A DNA stretch of 64,000 nt from Pseudoramibacter fermentans (GTDB lineage Bacteria > Bacillota > Clostridia > Eubacteriales > Eubacteriaceae): the NCBI GenBank assembly GCA_009493725.1, contig VOGB01000005.1, positions 496,001 through 560,000 of the forward strand. Direction: 5' to 3'. Below are positions 59,714-64,000 of this stretch, one piece after another (position 1 is the first letter of the stretch; every line of letters begins with the position of its first letter). The position numbers and the translations under genes are program-made. The notes beneath the pieces are model-generated. The model searched no databases. It was not told the origin of the DNA and saw only the letters and a program-made list of their open reading frames with translations.

Positions 59714-60721
59714 TTAATCATTTTGTTGAATCACCGCAAGGCCTGCCTTGGCAATGGCCATGTCTTCGTCGGCAGTGCCGCCGCTGACGCCGATCGCGCC
59801 AATCTGCTTGCCGTCGACGATCAACGGATATCCTCCGCCAAAGGTCACAATGCGGTTATGATTTGTGAATTGAATTCCGAACAACGGGCTGCCTTCTTTT
59901 GCCAGTTCCTGGACAGCTTCTGTCGGGCATTTCAGCGCGTTGGCTGTAAAGGCCTTGTTTTGAGAAATGTCGATGCTGGCAATCAGCGAATCCTTCATTC
60001 GTTCGTAATAAGCTAAATTTCCGCCCCGATCAACCGCCGAGAAGACAATGGGCACGCCAAGTTCCCGAGCCTTGACCCGTGAGCCAGCGGCCGCGCGCTT
60101 CGCGAGCACCAGCAGTAATTCGTTGTCGTCTTCGGACGTTTCAACTGGAACGTTTGCTTGATTCTGATCCTTCATACCTTTTTCCGCTACATCCCGAATA
60201 TCCTGTTCAAATTCTTCAACCCGCGCCAGCGTGAACAGCAAGTCTGACAGACGGTTGACAAATTTGGCAACTTCTGGTCTGAGGTCCGGGTCCTGCGCTT
60301 CGTAAGACACGATCCGTCTTTCTCCCCTTCGGACGACGGCGCGCGCAGTGTGCAGGGCGGACGATGCGGGGTTTCTGCCTGGAATGACAAATTTTGTCTG
60401 TTTGCCGACAATCTGCAGATAATGATCGATTTGCTGTTCCATCAGATCAATATCCGATTGTTCGACTTTTTCCGTCAGCATTTTTCTCCCACGATCATCG
60501 CTGGCCAGTTCAGCTTCCAGAATGTAGATCTTTTCTTCAACGTGCAGAAGGATGTCTCGAATTTCTTCGTCTTTGGTCAGGGACGCTGCCATACCGATGA
60601 AGGCCTGGGCTTCGTCCATGGTCCCGTAGGCTTCGATCCGGATGTCGTCTTTCGAGATCCGGCTGCCGCCAAACAGGCCCGTCGTCCCTTTGTCCCCTGT
60701 GCGGGTGTAGACATTAGGCAT
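59714..60721 (-). CDS. pduO: PduO cobalamin adenosyltransferase fused to a heme-binding-like domain
   Basis: 335 aa, AGAGGAG before ATG. N-terminal ATP:cob(I)alamin adenosyltransferase (MPNVYTRTGDKGTTGLFGG, then IEAYGTMDEAQAFIG, RNPASSALHTARAVVRRGER, about 1-185). C-terminal PduO-C/GlcG-like domain (SIDISQNKAFTANALKCP, FGGGYPLIVDGKQIGAIGVSGG, about 200-335). Makes adenosylcobalamin for diol dehydratase; the C-terminal domain binds heme in related proteins. Confidence 0.92.
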   Translation of the reverse strand: MPNVYTRTGDKGTTGLFGGSRISKDDIRIEAYGTMDEAQAFIGMAASLTKDEEIRDILLHVEEKIYILEAELASDDRGRKMLTEKVEQSDIDLMEQQIDHYLQIVGKQTKFVIPGRNPASSALHTARAVVRRGERRIVSYEAQDPDLRPEVAKFVNRLSDLLFTLARVEEFEQDIRDVAEKGMKDQNQANVPVETSEDDNELLLVLAKRAAAGSRVKARELGVPIVFSAVDRGGNLAYYERMKDSLIASIDISQNKAFTANALKCPTEAVQELAKEGSPLFGIQFTNHNRIVTFGGGYPLIVDGKQIGAIGVSGGTADEDMAIAKAGLAVIQQND

Positions 60722-60735
60722 TCTGTTCTCCTCTG

Positions 60736-61038
60736 CTATAGTGTTTTCTTAACCTCCGGTGCCGATGTTTGAATTTCATCGACGATCCCGACGATTGTCA
60801 TGTCCACAGGTGTTGTCTTGTCGCCGTAAACGAAACGGGCGGTACTCCCGCTCGTGATGATCACGGTTTCGCCGATCCCGGCGCCGACGGTGTCAACTGC
60901 GACGGATGTCGACGAGCTCGAATACTTTTCGAATTCGCCCTTTTCGTCGATTTTCTTAACGATCATCAACTTACATCCCATCAGATGTGGATCCTTTTGG
61001 GTAGAGACGATGGTGCCAACTACTTTTGCAAGCCGCAT
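60736..61038 (-). CDS. pduN: PduN-type pentameric BMC vertex protein
   Basis: 100 aa; ATG at 61038, TAGGTG 6 nt upstream. EutN/CcmL-fold: MRLAKVVGTIVSTQKDPHLMG, then VDTVGAGIGETVIITSGSTARF, VDMTIVGIVDEI. Caps shell vertices. Usual length of the family. Confidence 0.92.
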   Translation of the reverse strand: MRLAKVVGTIVSTQKDPHLMGCKLMIVKKIDEKGEFEKYSSSSTSVAVDTVGAGIGETVIITSGSTARFVYGDKTTPVDMTIVGIVDEIQTSAPEVKKTL

Positions 61039-61047
61039 ACCATTCAC

Positions 61048-61881
61048 CTACTCTCTAACTAATTTCATCCCAAATTCTTCAGCCGCTTCAGCAGCAAAGG
61101 CGGTAATGATCGCGTCTTTTCTGACTTTAACGACTTTCTGTCCTTTGCGGGACATCAAATCCTTCCGACTGACAATATGGGAAACAATGACGTCACCTTC
61201 CGCAGGTGCAGCTGCCGGTGCGGCAGGTGATGCTGCCTTTGGTGCAGCCGCTGCGGGCGATTCACTTTCGCTGACTGGCTTTTCAGCACAGACTTCGTAC
61301 AGATCAGCCGCCGCACACAGCGTCCAGCCGAATGTGCCGAGGGTGGCCAGATTGTCGCGAAGCACCTTGCGGTACCCGGCTGGGACCTTGCCCATCCCGA
61401 GCTTGGCGCGGACTTCGTCGTCGGGATCCGCCCCGTCGATCGCGCTGATAAAGTGCTTGCCGGACATAATGGCCTGGCTGATCGTGGTCAATACAGGTGT
61501 GTCCGCAATGCCGTGGGCAATTTTTGCTGCCGTGTTGATGGTCAGCGTCGGCAGAATAATTTCATCGGCCGTCTTCACAAATTCCTTGAGTTCGGCCGCG
61601 TTGTCATTCGTGTAAACCTGATCGACATCTAAAGTCTTCTTTATTTTTTCAAGATCAAGGACTTTTTTCGAACTGTCCGTCACTAAGACTTTAAGCTGCC
61701 ATCCATCTTTGCGAAGCTTTTCCATTGCCTTCAGGCCGTTGGTGTAGCCAATCGCGGCACCTGTAAAGCAAACCAATGCGGTTTTCGGTTGATTGTTTAA
61801 CCGTTTGATGACTTCATCGATGATCCGCTGAACCAGAAGATCAAACACTTCTTTATTGTTCACCAAATCCTTTAAGTCCAA
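61048..61881 (-). CDS. PduM-position flavoprotein-like microcompartment protein
   Basis: 277 aa, TTG start. The N-terminal helix (EVFDLLVQRIIDEVIKRLNN) resembles encapsulation or PduM N-termini. A middle Rossmann-like part (ALVCFTGAAIGYTNGLKAM, VLVTDSSKKVLDLEKIKK) resembles a flavoprotein domain, then an Ala/Pro linker (about 205-225). The end, VRKDAIITAFAAEAAEEFGM, resembles the C-terminal block of PduM. It occupies the pduM slot between eutJ-like and pduN. The larger size compared with ~163-aa PduM suggests an inserted domain. Confidence 0.65.
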   Translation of the reverse strand: MDLKDLVNNKEVFDLLVQRIIDEVIKRLNNQPKTALVCFTGAAIGYTNGLKAMEKLRKDGWQLKVLVTDSSKKVLDLEKIKKTLDVDQVYTNDNAAELKEFVKTADEIILPTLTINTAAKIAHGIADTPVLTTISQAIMSGKHFISAIDGADPDDEVRAKLGMGKVPAGYRKVLRDNLATLGTFGWTLCAAADLYEVCAEKPVSESESPAAAAPKAASPAAPAAAPAEGDVIVSHIVSRKDLMSRKGQKVVKVRKDAIITAFAAEAAEEFGMKLVRE

Positions 61882-61927
61882 TTGATCACCACATTTCTAA
61901 TTCATTAAAACTTCAATTCTATACGCC

Positions 61928-62752
61928 TCAGACCTTGCAGTTGAACGCAATGCCCAATGGCGTGACCAGTAAGGGTTCTACAGGTTTGACGGTTTTGATG
62001 CCGATTTCCCGTTCGAAGACGCTTTCGAATTTTTTGAATTCGCAAGCCCCGCCGACGACGTAAATCGTGTCGACATTGTAGCCGTCGATGTAGCGCCGGA
62101 CGATTTCAGCCATTTTTTCGACCGTGGGCTTGATCAGCGGGAAGATTTTGCTTTCATCGTCATGGATTTTCATCTCTTCCGCTTCATCAAAACTGATGTG
62201 GTAGGCCCCGGCGATGACTAGACTCATGTGGGTCCCGCCTGTCGGCTCATCCGCGGTGAATACAACTTTTCCATGATCCAGAATAGAAATCCCTGTCGTT
62301 CCGCCGCCGACGTCCACTACCGCGCCGTTTTCGATGCCGAGCACCGTAGCGGCCGCTGTCGGTTCGTCGAGCACGTTGGTCACGTTGAAATCACAGGACT
62401 CTACAACATTGGCAATGATTTTGGTATTGCCTTCGATGATTCCCGGAGGAATGGCCGTCGCTGCCGGCGCATTGCTCAGATCCACACCAATCCGGTCTTC
62501 AAGCTGACGCTTCAGGTCTTTGACGATGTCGACCGCGCCGATGTAGTCGACGACGATCCCGTCTCGGACGACGTGGGCGCCCTGGGTCGCTCCGGCGACC
62601 GGTTTGTTGTTTTCGTCCACCACAGCCACAACGATATTAGCCGTACCGAGGTCAACGCCAACTTTGAGTCTGCCTTCGTAAGGAGCCACCCGTTTTTGTT
62701 TGATCAATTCGTCAAATGCTAATATGGTATCGTTGCCGCTTTTCCAATCCAT
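61928..62752 (-). CDS. eutJ: EutJ-like Hsp70-fold chaperone of the microcompartment
   Basis: 274 aa, ATG after GGGAG. Actin/Hsp70 ATPase motifs are VGVDLGTANIVVAVVDENN, DEPTAAATVLGIENG, VVDVGGGTTGISIL and YVVGGACEFKKF. Sits between pduL-like and the pduM-position gene, the arrangement in Firmicute pdu operons; probably assists enzyme assembly or reactivation. Confidence 0.88.
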   Translation of the reverse strand: MDWKSGNDTILAFDELIKQKRVAPYEGRLKVGVDLGTANIVVAVVDENNKPVAGATQGAHVVRDGIVVDYIGAVDIVKDLKRQLEDRIGVDLSNAPAATAIPPGIIEGNTKIIANVVESCDFNVTNVLDEPTAAATVLGIENGAVVDVGGGTTGISILDHGKVVFTADEPTGGTHMSLVIAGAYHISFDEAEEMKIHDDESKIFPLIKPTVEKMAEIVRRYIDGYNVDTIYVVGGACEFKKFESVFEREIGIKTVKPVEPLLVTPLGIAFNCKV

Positions 62753-62769
62753 TAATACGCTACTCCCTG

Positions 62770-63423
62770 CTATTTTTTAATAATGATTTTGACACTGCTG
62801 CCTTTTTTGAGGCCTGCCGCTTTCGCTTCGTCACCGGTCAGCATCAATTCATGCCGGCCGTCTTCGGTGACGTGGACGAGGACATTTTCAAAAATCGTGC
62901 CGTCGACTCCTCTGGAATCGACTGAGACCGTGTCTTTGTCTTTGAGCTGCAGCTCTTCTGCGATGTAGGTCGGCAGGTTTACACTCCGTCTCGGAATGAT
63001 CGCGCCCTTTTCACAGGCGACTGCGCCGGCCGGACCGACAATTCTGCAAGCCGCCGATTGATAATCATCCTTCGATTCGCGCACCGGCGCGTCGACGCCG
63101 ATGGCTTCGCTTTCTGACCTGGACAATTCGATGACCGGTTCCTGATCATCATCGAGCAGCGGCCCGAAAATGTAACCGTGGGTTGAACCCTTCGGCCCGC
63201 TGATGGCGACGCCTTCTTCATAATAAAAAGAATTCAGATCCTTCGCCCGGGTTAAGACGGCGTGAGATCCGAAAAGCTGTTCCACCGTTTTCTGGCTGCA
63301 GTAAATGTGTGCGCTGGGGATGCCCAGCGTGATGAGCTCAGGCGATTCTTCGCATTTTTTCGCCTTCTGAAAGGCTTCCAAAATGATCTGAACCATCTGG
63401 CTGATCTGTTGTTCATTGTACAT
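62770..63423 (-). CDS. PduL-fold protein lacking most metal-ligand histidines
   Basis: 217 aa; ATG at 63423 has GGGGAG 7 nt upstream. The full PduL layout is kept (ITLGIPSAHI, ISGPKGSTHGYIFGPL, IELSRSESEAIGVDAPVRES, DGTIFENVLVHVTEDGR, GDEAKAAG). However, canonical HxHLS is H39-I-Y41-C-S; RHIHM is R-S147-V-N149-L; and the EMH block is EL-M194-L. Only H39 of the ligand histidines remains, so the two-zinc site and phosphotransacylase activity are unlikely. It may be structural; an active PduL may lie elsewhere. Confidence 0.85.
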   Translation of the reverse strand: MYNEQQISQMVQIILEAFQKAKKCEESPELITLGIPSAHIYCSQKTVEQLFGSHAVLTRAKDLNSFYYEEGVAISGPKGSTHGYIFGPLLDDDQEPVIELSRSESEAIGVDAPVRESKDDYQSAACRIVGPAGAVACEKGAIIPRRSVNLPTYIAEELQLKDKDTVSVDSRGVDGTIFENVLVHVTEDGRHELMLTGDEAKAAGLKKGSSVKIIIKK

Positions 63424-63464
63424 ATTTCGGCTCCCCTTTCTTGTTTGCGACAAGTCCAGATTGC

Positions 63465-63881
63465 TTAATTCTTCTTGTCTACTGGATCGGGCATTTCCGT
63501 TTTCGTTCCCCGAGAGGGTTCGAATTGACTTCCGAAGGTCGGAATGTTCCAGTAATACTTCATCCAGTATTTGTCCCGCACGTTCGCGGGATCAAAGCCT
63601 TTTGTCTGTGTATTGTAGACCATCGGCATCAGTCCGTCTGAGGGTCTGGCGATGACGATAGCTGACTGACAGCCATTGCCTTTGTCGCAGGCCGCTTCAC
63701 CGGCAGCGACCGCTGCCTTGCAGGCGCCGACGTCTCCCAATACCTTGACAACATGCATGCCGCCGCCTCGGCTGGACTCAATGCCCAATAGACAGACATT
63801 CGCGGCCTTGACAGCTGCGTCAGCTGCCTCAATGGCTGTTGCAAGTCCCTTGGCTTCGATAAAGCCAATAGATTGGCGCAT
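63465..63881 (-). CDS. PduK-like BMC-H shell protein with C-terminal extension
   Basis: 138 aa, GGAG before ATG. BMC domain about 1-90 (MRQSIGFIEAKGLATAIEAA, LLGIESSRGGGMHVVKVLGD, AIVIARPSDGLMPMV). A ~45-residue tail with Tyr/Trp (RDKYWMKYYWNIPTFG) and a charged end follows. PduK also has a C-terminal extension, but the Fe-S cysteines seen in enterobacterial PduK are not obvious here. Confidence 0.85.
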   Translation of the reverse strand: MRQSIGFIEAKGLATAIEAADAAVKAANVCLLGIESSRGGGMHVVKVLGDVGACKAAVAAGEAACDKGNGCQSAIVIARPSDGLMPMVYNTQTKGFDPANVRDKYWMKYYWNIPTFGSQFEPSRGTKTEMPDPVDKKN

Positions 63882-63909
63882 TGACTTCTCCTTTCTTTGG
63901 CTTAAAGCA

Positions 63910-64000
63910 TCACGCGTCTAAAGATTTAAACGGCATCCGCTTGATCAAGCGGGCTGCATTGGCACCGATGGCCCGCAGCTTTTCTTCTCCGGCACTCGGC
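63910..64000 (-). CDS. C-terminal end of an unidentified gene (cut by window edge)
   Basis: The last 29 codons end ...LRAIGANAARLIKRMPFKS, LDA, stop, 28 nt upstream of the PduK-like start. Same strand and operon position, so a further microcompartment gene; too short to name. Confidence 0.5.
   Translation of the reverse strand, partial: PSAGEEKLRAIGANAARLIKRMPFKSLDA

Overview
The window looks like chromosome of an anaerobic, fermentative Firmicute of the class Clostridia, plausibly a Eubacteriaceae relative. The clues are Gram-positive-type ribosome binding sites (AGGAGG-like), very frequent intrinsic terminators, adenosylcobalamin-dependent ribonucleotide reductase, several radical-SAM and ferredoxin-type proteins, a Firmicute-style pdu microcompartment operon, and cell-wall-anchored surface proteins. 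This placement is inferred from gene content; no rRNA or tRNA gene was seen. Core genes are GC-rich. AT-rich stretches (about 0.85-3.5 kb, 6.2-7.2 kb, 45.0-47.7 kb) carry accessory and decaying genes.

Left part (0-24 kb, nearly all minus strand). A type IIL/IIG restriction-methylase gene is cut by the left edge. It is followed by an orphan RelB-like antitoxin with a truncated toxin, a Ser-repeat lipoprotein, small unknown genes, a GNAT/ketopantoate-reductase pair, a methyltransferase next to a thioesterase remnant, a complete Phd/RelE pair and a MntA/HepT pair. Two very large EAL-containing c-di-GMP proteins (1561 and 978 aa) flank a zinc macrodomain/SirTM-type sirtuin pair and a DUF438-hemerythrin/double-cupin pair. 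Many genes here end in near-identical hairpins of the form AAGCAAACGC-loop-GCGTTTGCTT.

Middle part (23.6-45 kb). Three tandem NSS-family Na+-coupled transporters are divergent from thioredoxin. A MATE exporter, an Rrf2 regulator and a DUF1805 protein follow. A plus-strand cluster holds an ADP-ribosylglycohydrolase, a DUF434 protein, a hydrolase and a flavin reductase. A TetR regulator is divergent from a B12-binding radical SAM enzyme. Rho (with an unusual tandem cold-shock domain), glutamate racemase, a polysaccharide deacetylase and NrdJ complete this part.

Accessory scar (45-47.6 kb). An AlbA/ATPase-domain gene sits between two copies of the last 101 bp of nrdJ. The distal copy abuts a truncated PIN toxin whose AbrB antitoxin is intact, which looks like the footprint of an integration or rearrangement at the nrdJ 3' end.

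Right part (47.7-64 kb). An Fe-S aldo/keto reductase, a nitroreductase and a HAD phosphatase precede a Cna_B-type surface-protein gene broken by several indels and the tail of a second one. The right 8 kb is a minus-strand pdu-type microcompartment operon, read right to left: BMC-H, PduL-like, EutJ-like, PduM-like, PduN, PduO, PduP, PduS, PduT. The PduL-like protein has lost nearly all metal-ligand histidines. Directly downstream is a compact three-gene unit: a ParA-family ATPase, a protein made largely of nine AEAEAKAK-type octads, and a small cupin. The best candidate for an undescribed system is this ParA/octad-repeat/cupin unit, possibly a McdAB-like positioning module for the microcompartment.
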